NCBI RefSeq assembly: GCF_023101765.2
Contig: NC_064229.1
Span: 7,912,473 to 7,976,472 of the forward strand
Length of the DNA stretch: 64,000 bases
Source: Spodoptera frugiperda
Taxonomy: Eukaryota; Arthropoda; Insecta; Lepidoptera; Noctuidae
Reading direction: 5' to 3'
The position numbers were made by a program, and so were the translations under genes. How positions within the stretch are numbered: the stretch's first letter is position 1; each line of letters begins with the position of its first letter. Positions 9,426-20,276 of this stretch are shown here, in pieces. The notes beneath the pieces are model-generated. The model was not told the DNA's origin and made no database searches. It saw only the letters and a program-made list of their open reading frames with translations.

Positions 9426-9645
9426 ACTCTCCCGCCTTGGGCGAGGCGAGAGGGAGTGTCAAACTTACTGACTAAAAACCACCCCGTTCCTACTTCTGCC
9501 CATCGAGCCCCGGTAAACCCGCTACGTAGTCCGCAGCTCCGGATCAGGCATCAGCCCTACTGGGCCCCATCTGTGGTGGTCTGATGTTTCTTTGAAGCGC
9601 GCCTGGTTCTCGCGCCGTGGCCGCAGACCCGGCGGGCTACTCTTG
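9426..9645 (-). mobile_element. N1 SINE-like element, near full length
   Basis: Plus strand order: CTCCCGCCTTGGGCGAGGCG, AGAGGGAGTGTCAAACTTAC, CACCCCGTTCCTACTTCTGC, CCGGTAAACCCGCTACGTAG, CTCCGGATCAGGCATCAGCC, CTGGGCCCCATCTGTGGTGG and a GC-rich 5' end with CGCGCCGTGGCCGCAGAC. The last A-rich 3' end is lost. Confidence 0.8.
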
Positions 9646-12320
9646 TATCCAATTCAATTGGCATGAAGTTATTACGAAACTCAAACTACTCCAAGATGCC
9701 ATATAAACAAATCCATAGATCTAAACTCTAGACAGAATAAAACTCATAGCAAAACCAAATCTAAAACAAATTCACCCGATAGCCTTTGTCAAAGTTTTTT
9801 TCAAAAATACAAACGCATCCATTATTTCTCAAACAGAGCAGGCGAGCCATCTATTCCAATTCAATCTGCACATTTATGCGGGCCGTGATACCAATTCCAT
9901 TTTTCGCAATAAATAAAACACGCGATGCCATTTTTTGTTTGTAAAAAATGCATGAAAACCTATCGCTGCATCAAAAAACTGAACATATGGACACTGGATA
10001 CCTTTACAGTGTGATATAGGTGGGTGTAGTACGATGGAGTAATGTTGATACTTTAGTGCGAGTGAGGTTTTTGTATAGTTATTGTTGGAAGTTAAAAAAA
10101 AGCTATGTTTTGGTAGGCTGTGTTGAGTATTTCTGTCTGTTTTGTAGTATTTATAAAAGAAAATATATCATTACTAACCTGCATTAAGATTACTTACTTC
10201 TACTTTATCAAAGTTCACCTTTTAAATAGTAACAGCAAAAGTATTCCAATATTTCCAATTGATTAATTATTTCTGTTTGAATTAAATCCTAGGCACGTAG
10301 CACATCTACCAAACTAATACAAGTACAAATTCTTAAACAAACAAAAAAAATATCGGTCATAATTTAAAAAAAATATTACCTCAACGTACTCTGATACTCA
10401 CGTATCAAAACCCCTCATTCCCACTACACACACCGACAGTGACAGTACGACAGAATCCCACATGTTTTGATTTTTTTAACGAAATATTTTTGTCGAATAT
10501 TTTTCGAAAAACCATTAAAAAGTGCATTCATAAATCATGTTACATCTGCCGTTGCTTCAGGCATTCATTATTTAAAAAAAAACTCAACTGTCATCTGATT
10601 AAGATGGCGGCGTTGAACAGATTTTAATTACAAAAAATGATTTTATTATTTTATTGGCGCGCTCTCGCTGAAGGCGTTAATGTAATAAAAATAACTGTAA
10701 TTTTTATTATAGCTTTGTTATAATTTGAAATTATTGTGGGAACAAGTAATTAATTATTACAGTTATAATGGGTAGAAGCGACTAGATGTGTTGAGAGTGT
10801 TTGAGTTTGAGGTTACATATTTAATCAACAAAATTAATTATATCAATACTGATTTTTGTATGAATATATTAATTTTTGGACTCGTTAAGTGTAAAAACAA
10901 GTGATAGAAGGTGTATATTTGGCCCGATATATTATTTATGGTATTCAATTTGAGATCTTGTCTTTATTTCATGATTTATGATAGACATAGGTAGGCTTGA
11001 AGTTAAATATGAAATGCAAGTAATAAATAAGTCCAGAGAACTCAAAAATTATGCAACTCTACACGCAAAATGATCATCATACCCTTGAAAATGCACGCAG
11101 CGCAAGGGTAAAAGGTCAAAGTTTTCGTAAATATAAAGTAAATTACGACGATTACCGACATAATGTCAGAATATAGTTTGATAAAAATCTTAAATTACCT
11201 GACGATTACCGAATGACCTTATAATACCTACTGAGTAGGTATAAATACCATCACTATTTAAATGAATCTCTATCTTTAGCAAAACTCTAACAAAATTGTC
11301 TAAAATTGGCCAATTTTCGTCTCAAATTGACCAATTTGACGGTTTTCGAGGACATTGTCGGTAATAAATCACACTGTGATTAGGATGTCAAGTAAAAAAT
11401 GTGACATTTGACAGGAAATCGATGAGGTTAGCACAATAAGACATTGGGACTGTAATTAGGGCTTTTTGGTCTAGTGGTTGTCTATTGAGCAGATTTTTTT
11501 GGATGTTGCGATTTAAATTCTTTAGTAATACGAGGCCTAGAATTATGCTTAATGAACAGCCATCGCTGCACATATATTTGAAACTGAGCCACAAATTATT
11601 ACAAAGGATCGGAGAGAAAACATAGCCAAGGAAAGAGTAAGCTATTTTTAAACACATCCAAGTAGAATGAATTTCCATTTTATTACTTTTAGAAAACATG
11701 CAAATCAGTACCTACGGTCCTACTAAATTTAAAATGTTGTACACATTTATATGAAAAATATAATTACAAAAGAGCGCTGTTTTCGCCAACTAACTGTTGC
11801 ACAGTTTGACGAAGTTTAGTAATAAGATGAATGTATGTGTTTCCTACGAATAAATGTTATAAAAAAAGGATTACACAAACCCCTAATTAAAGAATCACCC
11901 AAACAATAATCTACTACCATTCTAATAAAAAAACAAAAAAAAAAACAACAACTCAATCTGTGCCACCGTCAGCATAATGGCCCATCTTCCACCATTTAAC
12001 ACGCATGCCCGGCGGCCATTTGTCGTTACAATATAATGCGCGGGCGCATGTAATAAAAATATGCATTATAAAACAATCATGGCGGACAAATGAAGTGGTG
12101 AGCCAGGTGACAATAATGAGAGACAATTTCTTAACAGGAGATGAACATTTTGCGTACGTCTTATTATTTTTTGTTTGTTTGTTTTTTTTTTTTTAGTTTG
12201 GTGGATTGTGTTTAGTTGTTGTAAGTGTTACTGTTTAGTAAAGGTTCTCGGGTTAGATTCTTGATCATTGTGTTGATTAATATTGTAGTTTAAGGTTACA
12301 GAGAGAGTATGAGCTGATTT
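9646..12320. other. Long AT-rich stretch without recognised genes
   Basis: I see no gene in 2.7 kb. Small GC-rich islets occur near 10600 (AAGATGGCGGC) and 12000-12080 (CCCGGCGGCCATTTGTCG, ATCATGGCGGAC); these ATGGCGG strings resemble Pho/YY1-type sites and could be regulatory. Short open frames at 10439-10627 and 11388-11699 show no family resemblance. Confidence 0.4.
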
Positions 12321-12410
12321 AGGTGATAGGATACTTTAATCTTATCCCACGGGAATGTGAGCGAAGTAGCTAACAGAAGCTACTTTGAAATAAAGCAGAA
12401 ACTTAGTAGA
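12321..12410 (+). mobile_element. Helitron-like fragment, GACTTAGGTGAT family
   Basis: GCTGATTTAGGTGATAGGAT followed by TTATCCCACGGGAATG and GAGCGAAGTAGC. The same order is seen at 41513-41690. This wording precedes the 3' end of a common lepidopteran Helitron family. The CTAG end is not preserved here. Confidence 0.45.
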
Positions 12411-12552
12411 TTACTCGAATTTAGTCTAGCTAAAATTAAGTTTAAAGTAAAGTTGTGACATACACCTAATTGAAGAAACACTGATTATTTGAATTCAAAG
12501 TTTCAAACATACATTTTAATATCAACATTATAGCAAAGGTAAAATTCTTTAT

Positions 12553-12748
12553 AACTGCCACGTTGGCCGAGTGGTCATAGTGCGATTACTGGGCGACAGG
12601 TCTCGGGTTCGATTCTCGAGTCTGCAAAGTACTGCTGGGTTTTTATTCGGATTTTAGAAAATGAATGGCACGGAGTCTGGAAATGTGCCCCCTATTACAT
12701 AGGACTTACACCGTAAATTGTGAAAGGTGGGTGTACAATATACAGTGC
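12553..12748 (+). mobile_element. tRNA-derived SINE, copy 2 (best preserved)
   Basis: The A box TGGCCGAGTGG lies at 12564-12574 and the B box GGTTCGATTCT at 12606-12616, the spacing expected of a polymerase III promoter. The body has GCAAAGTACTGCTGGGTTTT, GAATGGCACGGAGTCTGG, CCCCTATTACATAGGACTTA and GGTGGGTGTACAATATACAG. The 3' body is shared with 60227-60405 and the head with 337-465. The head resembles a tRNA whose acceptor stem has decayed, which is why I do not call a tRNA gene. Confidence 0.8.
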
Positions 12749-13277
12749 CAAAATATGCACCTCTGCCAAATATGCACCTCTGCTTACACCTTTGACAATA
12801 TATAATAACAATAAAATTCTTTACTTACACATACATCTATAAATCCTTTGTCTTCCACAGCGCATCACTAACAAGATCGACCTAGATAAACGACGTCTCC
12901 TCATTGGCTAACTACCATAATCTAAACATATTACCTCTAAGTTACACAAACTATCGACATAGACATTATAATTACAAATTACAGCGGATTGATCGATCAT
13001 CCTTGTCTTGAACAACCAAAATTGGATTTGTATAAAGGTCAGAGTAATTTTATCGACAAATCCCATCCCTAGGAATGTGGACGTGCCGACAAGGCACCGA
13101 GCAAATTAGCGCGTTACTTATCGATAATGACGGACCATATTAAATCTGCAATCCCTCACTAGTGTTCACTAGAGGGGCTACGATTTGTGCTTTGTGGGGA
13201 TTTTCTTTTGTTCTATAACCCATGTTCAACAATTAATGTATTTTATTATAACTTTCGTAAGGCATACTAAATTAATT
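12749..13277. other. Unassigned stretch
   Basis: No gene. A short direct duplication of AAATATGCACCTCTGC occurs at about 12751-12785. Confidence 0.45.
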
Positions 13278-13459
13278 ATTGGCTTATTCACGTAACTGTT
13301 TGATAAGGAACTCGACTACTTTCAAGCCATCCTAGAGGCTCAAATTCATGAGCAGCATTCCGCGACACACGACGCGGCGATGGTCGCGCTGCTACAGTAT
13401 TCAGTACGCTCAAAAGTTGTGAATTCAGCGAGTACGAAGCCGAAGCCGATAAGATAATA
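13278..13459. mobile_element. MITE family M1, copy 2
   Basis: Left arm: GGCTTATTCACGTAACTGTT, AAGGAACTCGACTACTTTCA, AGCCATCCTAGAGGCTCA. Centre: GCATTCCGCGACACACGACG and CGCTGCTAC. The right side has been altered; only AAGCCGATAAGATAATAATT of the right end remains. An unrelated stretch of about 45 bp replaces the inner part of the right arm. Confidence 0.7.
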
Positions 13460-13847
13460 ATTAAAATAATGTGTTTGATATAGAAAATCCTAGTGATCCT
13501 AGTAATTTTAATAAAAAAATAAGTCTTTTTTAACTTCATCCTATGGTCACCCTAAAATCACTGCACAATCAATCACACACGCCACACAAAAATCAACCTT
13601 ATTACCCTAGAAATAAAGTGTCTCTATCAAAACATAATGAAGTTGTGTGCATTCCTACATTATTCCGTTGGTCAGATGAACGTGTGACATTTTTATTAGT
13701 AGGAATTGTTTCTCACGATTACTCCAGTTGACTCGTTCCACTTAATTTTGTAATATACTGGCTTATATAGAACTCAGATGTACATTCTGAATTCATAGAT
13801 AGGTGCTTATAGTGTGAATATAGCACGTATTTGTAGGTCGCTTTTAT

Positions 13848-14010
13848 TTTATTTTATGGTATAGGCCGGTAAACGAGCAGACGGATTACCTGATGGTAAG
13901 CAATCGCCGTCGCGCATAGAGACCCGAAACACCGAAAAGTGCGTTTTAGGAAATGGAGTATTGTTGGGGAATCGGGGATTGGGAAGTTTTGGGGGGTAAT
14001 TGGGCCTTTG
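13848..14010 (-). mobile_element. LINE 3'-end fragment, family A
   Basis: TTTTATGGTATAGGCCGGTA, ACGAGCAGACGGATTACCTG, ATGGTAAGCAATCGCCG and GACCCGAAACACCG on the plus strand, followed by GGGGAATCGGGGATTGGG and GGGGTAATTGGGCC. The opening TTTTAT is the reversed tail. Confidence 0.65.
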
Positions 14011-14831
14011 GTAACAAATCCTGCTTATCTTAATGACTAGTAGTTCTGGAGATTAGTGTGATCTAACAAACAAACTCTTAGGTTTTATATAATGGTCAGT
14101 GAGTGTATAGTCATAAGCACACAAAACAAGTTAGCTAGCCGCGCTTATAAGTTATCTGGCAAACAAAATGCACCTCTACAACTGCCGTGTGTCTAGATAA
14201 GTTAGCTAGCTGCACTAATAAATTATGTGACGAACAATATGCACCACTACAAGAAGACATGTTCAAATTAATGATGAGGAACTGCTACAGTAATGGAAAA
14301 CATTTCACCACTTTCAAAATGTCTAGACATATTCACTATGTAGGTACCGTACGTAAACAAAATACTGACAAAATAGCCGTTTTCAAACCGAAAAATCAAA
14401 CAGCTCTATTTCATACAATAAAAAATTAAAACCAACTTCTCCACACACTCACTAACCCACATCTACATACTTTCTTCCAGAATCATAAAAACAAACGCTG
14501 CATACAGTTACTAACAGTTAAAACATAACTATAACCAATCGTATTTGGTTTGGTTTCCAAAAAATATAACGATTTGTCTAATGTCGTATTGTTTTAAACA
14601 GATTTCTCTGTGAAGCAATCGCTTTCCCTATTGTTATTTTTATGTTAAAAATAAATATTAGTTGCTGTATCAACAGTTCAAATTGTCTTTAAACTAAATG
14701 GTTTATTTTAATCTTTGTACAGTTTAATGTAATGGGTCGTTATCGTTTCGGAATTTAGAATTTAGAAACCACGGTAGCGAATCTGTTTTTATGGCTCACT
14801 TTCTTTGATGAATGAAACTTGCTAAGTTAGT
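14011..14831. other. Unassigned stretch with a retroposon-like tail
   Basis: At 14022-14100 there is TGACTAGTAGTTCTGGAGAT and ACAAACAAACTCTTAGGTTT, a 3'-tail motif also seen near 1080, 19445 and 36270. The open frame at 14187-14429 is not recognised and starts within a repeated phrase (GTCTAGATAAGTTAGCTAGC), so I do not call a gene. Confidence 0.4.
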
Positions 14832-14894
14832 TGAGCCATCAGACCACCACAGATGGGGCCCAGTAGAGGTGATGCCTGATCCGGAGCTGCGGAC
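14832..14894 (+). mobile_element. N1 SINE-like element, 5' part
   Basis: GAGCCATCAGACCACCACAG, ATGGGGCCCAGTAGAGGTGA and CCTGATCCGGAGCTGCGGAC. It stops exactly where the tRNA-derived SINE at 14895 starts, so one interrupted the other or they are joined. Confidence 0.7.
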
Positions 14895-15135
14895 TCAACG
14901 CCCGGATGTTTAAGACGCCCGCTTCTCATGAATGAGGGTGCAGGTTTGAAACCTATTTTCTAAGATTAACTAGGCACCATTGATTAACGGTAAAGGAAAA
15001 CGTTATAAGGAAACCTTGGCTAATAATTTCTAATTATAAGTTTAAAATCGTCAACCTGCATTGAGCAAGCATGGCGATTAATACTCAAACCTTCTCCTTG
15101 CAAGGAGGAGCTTTTGATCAGCAGTGGCCACTTAG
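14895..15135 (+). mobile_element. tRNA-derived SINE, family C, copy 1
   Basis: The head reads CCCGGATGTTTAAGACGCCC, TTCTCATGAATGAGGGTGCA and a B box of GGTTTGAAACC form. The body continues with GGTAAAGGAAAACGTTATAA, ACCTGCATTGAGCAAGC and CAAACCTTCTCCTTGCAAGG, ending GATCAGCAGTGGCCACTT. The same element occurs reversed at 26905-27155. Confidence 0.65.
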
Positions 15136-15161
15136 GTATACCTAGAACTTGCTTGCAACAT

Positions 15162-15222
15162 CACGCCTTGTATCCCCGAAGGAGTAGGCAGAGGTGTACA
15201 ATACGGCACGTAATTATGTATA
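15162..15222 (+). repeat. CACGCCTT...GGTAGGCAGAGG repeat
   Basis: CATCACGCCTTGTATCCCCG, AAGGAGTAGGCAGAGGTG and ACAATACGGCACGTAAT. Related pieces are at 33655-33705 and 41380-41415. It is a common lepidopteran interspersed repeat in my recollection. Confidence 0.55.
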
Positions 15223-15390
15223 GGTATAGGTAGACTGTTAAAGTGAACAAAAATCATCGAAACTACTACCCAAAATCGCATAGTCGGTTCACTAATCGAT
15301 CACTGAGCTATTAAACCAAAACGTACTCATATGGAACGGATGATAGTACAGCATGAAATGATAGCACCAACAAACAAAACCTAGCACACA

Positions 15391-15471
15391 TATACAAAAC
15401 CAGTTTATCATGGCCCCGCTTTGTATGATCTTTCCACACAATCAAAGGTCAATTTATACTGGTTCTGTATA
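15391..15471 (+). mobile_element. Mini-palindromic element P1, copy 1
   Basis: TATACAAAACCAGTTTATCA at the left and TTTATACTGGTTCTGTATAG at the right are inverted copies. The centre CCCGCTTTGTATGATC is shared with 18095-18179 and, reversed, with 23353-23437. At about 81-85 bp it is among the shortest MITE-like units here and has no coding capacity. Confidence 0.75.
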
Positions 15472-15835
15472 GCTTGATAAGTTACTATGTGTACAATGAA
15501 CTTTAGCAACCATTGTGCTCGCTATAGTGACGGTGGTTCTATTTTTCAGAAACTAAAGATTACTATGGATATGACGTATAATGGCTTATTGTTAATTCGA
15601 AGCTATGACGTAAGTTTTAATGGTTTTGACGTCATTGATATGCTGTTGATGTTTAAAATAGGTGTGGTAAGCTGCTTATTGATACAAAGATTAATATAAT
15701 AAGCAGAGGTTATTACATTACATTAATTATGTAGTAACAGTTTTAATCCCTAAAACAGCAGGAAAAGTCATAGTTAAAGCATTTATTTCAATTAGGTAAT
15801 CCTAAATCAAGAAGTTTTACAATGTCAATTTTAAT

Positions 15836-15972
15836 TGTCCGCCAGTCTGTCTGTCAGTAAAGCTAGGTGCTCGTTCCAACGTATAGCTTCGAATGGAGAA
15901 GAAAGAGAAAGAAACTGAACCGTTACTCTTTAAAAAAAAAAAGATTTTTCTACTTTTCACCAGTTATTTTAT
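15836..15972 (+). repeat. CTGTCAGT repeat with T-rich and A-rich 3' part
   Basis: CCGCCAGTCTGTCTGTCAGT, AAGCTAGGTGCTCGTTCCAA, and ACCGTTACTCTTTAAAAAAA, ending near CACCAGTTATTTT. The same order appears at 26215-26310. Confidence 0.55.
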
Positions 15973-16055
15973 GAGTCCTATGTGATAAGAGCTGAGCCTA
16001 TTGCCATACACCTTACATAATTCCAGACTTCATACTATTACTAAATAAATATTAA

Positions 16056-16090
16056 CCGACCCGGGAATCGAACCCGGACCTCCTTCCTCT
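16056..16090 (-). repeat. tRNA-type T-arm (B box) fragment
   Basis: GACCCGGGAATCGAACCCGG reads on the minus strand as CCGGGTTCGATTCCCGGG, a perfect T arm. No acceptor, D or anticodon arms can be found around it, so it is a SINE or tRNA remnant. Confidence 0.45.
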
Positions 16091-16379
16091 ATCAACAGCA
16101 AAAAACCAAAAAAAACTACAGTCACAACTCTAAAAAAGTCCCAGTCAGCGCCACTCTATTCCCATCACTATCATCCCGACACGAACCCCGTATTCGCAAT
16201 AAATCCCGGTTTCTCCCATTGTTGGGAGCACGATCCCGGACTCGCATACACGGGACATATCGACGTGCACTCTCATCACGCTATCGAGAATTATCGAATT
16301 CCCGGCCTGGGTAAATGAAAATCTATTTCTGTGTATGGAAATTCATATGATTTATTGATATGTGTAATTTGAGGGATTT

Positions 16380-16700
16380 TTAACCGTATTGCATTGTTGT
16401 TGCTAGTAATAAGCGTTTGAATAGCATGGCAAATGGCAATGGCAAAGACTGTTCATTGAAAGATTTTTTACAACATTTGCTGAATATAAGGTCCTCAAAT
16501 TGATTTGATGTCAATTGAAACGAAGTTGCTAAACTGCTAGGGAGTGAAATTCTTTGCCGGAGTCTGTGTTTCCTGATGGGTATAACCTGGGTGTCTTCAA
16601 GGCCCGAGTGAATGAATAGGTTGCTTATGGGCAGACATGCTCCATCGAAGGTTGCATCATCGCTTGCCACCAGGCGAGATGGTGGTCAAACGTTGACCCA
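16380..16700 (+). pseudogene. LINE reverse-transcriptase C-terminal fragment
   Basis: Read on the plus strand, about 16553-16616 encodes LPESVFPDGYNLGVFKARVN, the phrase ending many lepidopteran LINE ORF2 proteins. It is followed by TGCTCCATCGAAGG and CGCTTGCCACCAGGCGAG, typical of the short 3' UTR. Upstream the frame is broken. The open frame on the opposite strand (16380-16670) is therefore a shadow. It is a 5'-truncated, dead LINE copy; the exact clade (Jockey or CR1 type) cannot be told. Confidence 0.6.
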
Positions 16701-16876
16701 TCAAATATAGAAAAAAGATACTAAAAACTCTTACTAAATAACTTTTGAGAATCATGGAAAGTTTTGTAAAAATACCAGTATACAAAACAACAACTGTTCA
16801 ATTCCTGTACTACAAGCAAAACTGTGAATTGATTGTTAAAACACGTTAAAAATCTATCAAGATGTTTATTGTTTTT

Positions 16877-16915
16877 AACCCCCGACGCAAAAAGAGGGGT
16901 GTTATAAGTTTGACG

Positions 16916-16958
<43 letters not shown>

Positions 16959-17220
16959 GGCATCATAACTCCCGAATGGATGCAGTGATTTCAATTTAGT
17001 TTTTTTCGTATGAAAGGGGACTTATCTGCGAGTGTTCTTAGACATGTTTGATGAAAATCGGTTGAGCCGTTTTAAAGTTATGGGCGGTGAAAGTGGGGAG
17101 ATTAGCCAAAGGTCTGCAAATATACTGGGATGGGGTCTCAAATACCGCACTAAAAGAATATATTTAAAGATATTATTCGTATTAACAATAATAAATAAAA
17201 AAATAAAAATAAATAAATAA
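16877..17220 (+). mobile_element. (GTCT)n-bearing MITE-like element
   Basis: It begins AACCCCCGACGCAAAAAGAG, then GGGTGTTATAAGTTTGACGT, the (GTCT)n array at 16915-16958, CATCATAACTCCCGAATGGA, TTGATGAAAATCGGTTGAGC and GGGAGATTAGCCAAAGGTCT, fading into an A/T-rich tail. Elements with hitch-hiking (GTCY)n microsatellites are described in Lepidoptera as a MITE class; the match is from memory. A second AACCCCCGAC start is at 17503. Confidence 0.65.
16915..16958 (+). repeat. (GTCT)n microsatellite
   Basis: About 11 perfect four-base units, embedded in the element at 16877-17220. Confidence 0.95.
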
Positions 17221-17502
17221 AAATTAAATTAAAAATTTTATAAAAAAATATAAAATTTTAATTTAACGTTTTATTATAAACAAAAAATCTGGCACCAATG
17301 TAATCTTTAGCCTACTTATAGAAACAAAAACTAGTAATTAATAAGTAAAAAAAAATTAAAGCGAACAAGCTTGACCTTAGATGTAATCTTTACCTTAACA
17401 AGAATCGAAATTATAGTAAGTATATGTAATATACTAAGCCTAACTTAACCTAACCTACCTATAAAAAGTATAAAATAAAAAATTAAATTAAAAATTTAAA
17501 AA

Positions 17503-17640
17503 ACCCCCGACAAAAAACTTAATTTCCCTTTAAAAAGTAAAAAATAATAAAAGAAACTTAATCTTATTAAAGTACCTAAGAATGAACTAATAATTCTAAA
17601 AAAAAATACGTCTCGTTGGGGGACCTAAACTAAAACCGTT
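17503..17640 (+). repeat. AACCCCCGAC repeat fragment
   Basis: AACCCCCGACAAAAAACTTA and TTTCCCTTTAAAAAGTAAAA repeat the start of the 16877 element in the same orientation but then diverge. Confidence 0.4.
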
Positions 17641-17643
17641 GTA

Positions 17644-17930
17644 TCTAAACTAATAAATAAAATTGGAGTGTCTGTTTGTAATATTGAAATAACCGCTTTT
17701 TCTACATGCTTATGAATAGATACACCAATATTATATTGTTTTTACAATCTTTGTCTGTCTGTTTGTTGTAGCTAATCTCCGAAATGGCTAGACCGATTTT
17801 GACGGGACTTTCATTGGTGAGTAGCTGATGTTCTATGGAGTAATTTAGGCTACGTTTACTTTTTATACGTTTGTGACTACTAAGTACTAACTCGGTAATC
17901 CACGCGAGCGACGCCGCGGGTATCAGCTAG
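17644..17930 (+). mobile_element. Non-autonomous Helitron, intact ends (287 bp)
   Basis: It starts TCTAAACTAATAAATAAAAT and ends GGGTATCAGCTAG. A 5' TC and a 3' CTAG are the diagnostic Helitron ends, and it lies between A (17643) and T (17931), the expected AT target. Inside are TTGGAGTGTCTGTTTGTAAT, ATTGAAATAACCGC, GGCTAGACCGATTTTGACGG and a GC-rich subterminal block with CGCGAGCGACGCCGCG that can form a short hairpin just before the end. It has no Rep/helicase gene and must have moved in trans. Confidence 0.8.
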
Positions 17931-18094
17931 TAGTAACATAACATTTAACTGACAAAATTATTCCCTTTTGTCGTACCCCAGCTTGATATACTCAATAAGA
18001 ACGTCTTAAAGTCCCCCTTTAAAAAGAATAATCTTTTTATTCATTTGTCATCTGACTTGAACTTAAATCTCTTTCAATTGCACACATACACATA

Positions 18095-18179
18095 GCTATA
18101 CAAAACCAGTTTATCATGACCTCGCTTTGTATGACATTTCCACTCATTCAGCGGTCAGTTTATACTGGTTTTGCATAGC
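18095..18179 (+). mobile_element. Mini-palindromic element P1, copy 2
   Basis: GCTATACAAAACCAGT at the left and ACTGGTTTTGCATAGC at the right are inverted copies with one mismatch. The centre contains ATGACCTCGCTTTGTATGAC. Confidence 0.8.
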
Positions 18180-18679
18180 TTCATGTGTAGCCGTACCAAT
18201 ATCAAAACACAATAGGAACTCTATCTGACAAACTTGATCCTTCTATTTACCGTTACAATTTAAAGTATTCAACCTTATTCCAAGGACGTAGGGTTGGTTT
18301 TCCATTTTTTGAATTGCTCCTTTAAAGTTGTTAACGGGGTTAAAGTTCTTGCAATGATAGACAATAGAATTTTCGGTAGATATCGCATTTTGCACGGGCG
18401 CATTGTGTTTAGCATAAATCGGTTTTCTATAGTTCAGGTATTTAATCAAAAGGGTGATTAAGGAGGGGAGTTTGGTGATTAAGAAGGGCTATAAGAAGGG
18501 ATCATGTCCCATTGTGTGAGTACTGTGAGTAGTGAATGCAAATAAATAATCTTTTAATTGGAGTAAAAAATGTATTCTGTGAATACCTTACTGAAAAAAA
18601 AAGTTTTGGAGAAAGATAAAGAAAAAATGTAGAACATTGGTCATAGTCATTTTTAAACAGTCATATTACTTTAATTAAC

Positions 18680-18856
18680 TGGCGCGAATGAACCAACCAA
18701 TCAGAGCGCCGAACGCGCTCTCGTTTCGATCTCGTTAAACGTTAAACAAACTCGTACTAAACCCTCTGATTGGTTGGTTCATTCGCGCCAACCAATCAGA
18801 GTCTAAAACGCGCTCTTGTTTAGTTATCGTTCAACGTAAAGCAAACTCATACTAAG
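18680..18856. repeat. Inverted and tandem CCAAT-rich repeat
   Basis: A 27-base arm at 18680-18706 (TGGCGCGAATGAACCAACCA...) has a perfect inverted copy at 18764-18790. In addition ACCAATCAGAG starts at 18696 and at 18791, each continuing with CGCGCTCT.GTTT, a GTTCAACGT-like phrase, CAAACTC and TACTAA, giving a diverged direct repeat of about 65 bases with a 95-base period. Confidence 0.8.
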
Positions 18857-19209
18857 GGTACAGAGCAGACATTAAACCTTTTATTTGTCGAAAAATTATA
18901 TAATAACATAAAAAGCCCAATAATTATTGGGGTTTTTTATCAAACAGATAGCCCCATATCAAATTTAAAAAATTAAACCTTCCATATCAGTTCGCAAATA
19001 AAATCTGAATACAAATGCGACAGGTGTCTGTGGCCGAAAGGGGGAGCCAAGCTAGGGGTAGCCGGTTCAATGTCAGACTCGGACAGATGCGGGCTCGTTA
19101 CCTGCGCCCTGTTTGTTCAATAACTGTAATAAAAGTTATAGCTGTCAAAATGTGGTTAGTCTATGGCAACGTATGTATGTTCTGTGTCAACGCAACGCTA
19201 AAATAATGT

Positions 19210-20170
19210 ATTGAAGTATTCAATGTTTTATGACTTGTATTTTATGGTTTATAGGGTTCATATCATTATAGAATTATTTTATTTTGGCTATAAAGGTAAT
19301 TGGTCAGCACAGAGAGTTGTTAGAAAAGTTTAAGCTTGCATACGTAAACCTATGTTTATGGCGGTGTAAACTATAACCTGGTGTTTTATAGCCTATATAA
19401 TCCTCGATAATAGAACTATCCAACACAAAAATAGTTATTCAACTCGGACCAGTAGTTCGGGAGATTAGCGAGTTCAAATAAAAAAACATACAAATTCTTT
19501 AGATGTAACATCAAATTTTTACTACTCTTAACTAACCTTCTATCCAAGAGTAAGTCTATTGCTATAAAGTTAGGTAAATTTTCAAACTGGATGCATAAGG
19601 AATTTTCCAAAATAACTCCAACAGTACTTTGCCCGACCTGAGAATTGTTCCCGAAACACACTTGTACTTTTAATATAGATAAACGACTGATATTAATACA
19701 CATAGGCTTTAAGCAATAACACCAAGATCAAAACCTTTATAATCATCACTTTAATCCATCCATACCTTATTTGGTATTTCTTCGCAATTTGCACAGCCGT
19801 TTACGAGTAAAGAAGCTCTTAAGTAATGAATAAAATATTTTCTCTACTGAAATTCTATATTAATTGCTACTATAAAGTTTTTAGTATTACTTCGAACGTA
19901 AATATTATCATAACTTTGGGTCTGATCTTAAATCTTTTGATACATATAAAAACTGTTATGAAGAGTTTTATTGTTTTGTGTTGGCTAGGGTTGGTAAGAA
20001 TTTTGATCGTATTTTAAAGTAGGAATCCAATTTTAAATAATAATCTCTTGATATTGAATCGAGAGAGATTTTGATTGAGAGCTTATGACACTGCATTGCT
20101 GGATTATGAGACTTCCCTTCATTATCTTCTTGCCATAATCTCTATGCGTGGTAGGTGGTAGTTTTTTTTA
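19210..20170. other. Unassigned stretch
   Basis: No gene. A retroposon-like tail occurs at 19427-19500 (AGTTATTCAACTCGGACCAG, GGGAGATTAGCGAG). Open frames at 19416-19703 and 19826-20017 lack recognisable domains. Confidence 0.45.
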
Positions 20171-20174
20171 TGTT

Positions 20175-20276
20175 GAAGGGAAATATCTTCCAATTTCTTC
20201 TTCTAGTCCTAAAGAGGGGGAGTGTCAGACTGTTACTGACTAAACACCTCCCCGTTTCTACTCCTGCTTTTGGTAG
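20175..20276 (-). mobile_element. N1 SINE-like element, diverged
   Basis: AGGGGGAGTGTCAGACTGTT, ACTGACTAAACACC and CCGTTTCTACTCCTGC on the plus strand; the 3' end ATCTTCCAATTTCTTCTTC is strongly altered. Confidence 0.65.

Noticed and set aside
12553..12625. Possible tRNA gene
   Set aside because: A and B boxes are present but the acceptor and anticodon arms do not pair, and the body is shared with other SINE copies.
16056..16090. Possible reverse-strand tRNA
   Set aside because: Only the T arm is present; no other arm can be built around it.
16915..16958. CRISPR-like or satellite array
   Set aside because: It is a simple four-base microsatellite inside a mobile element; no spacers exist and the genome is eukaryotic.
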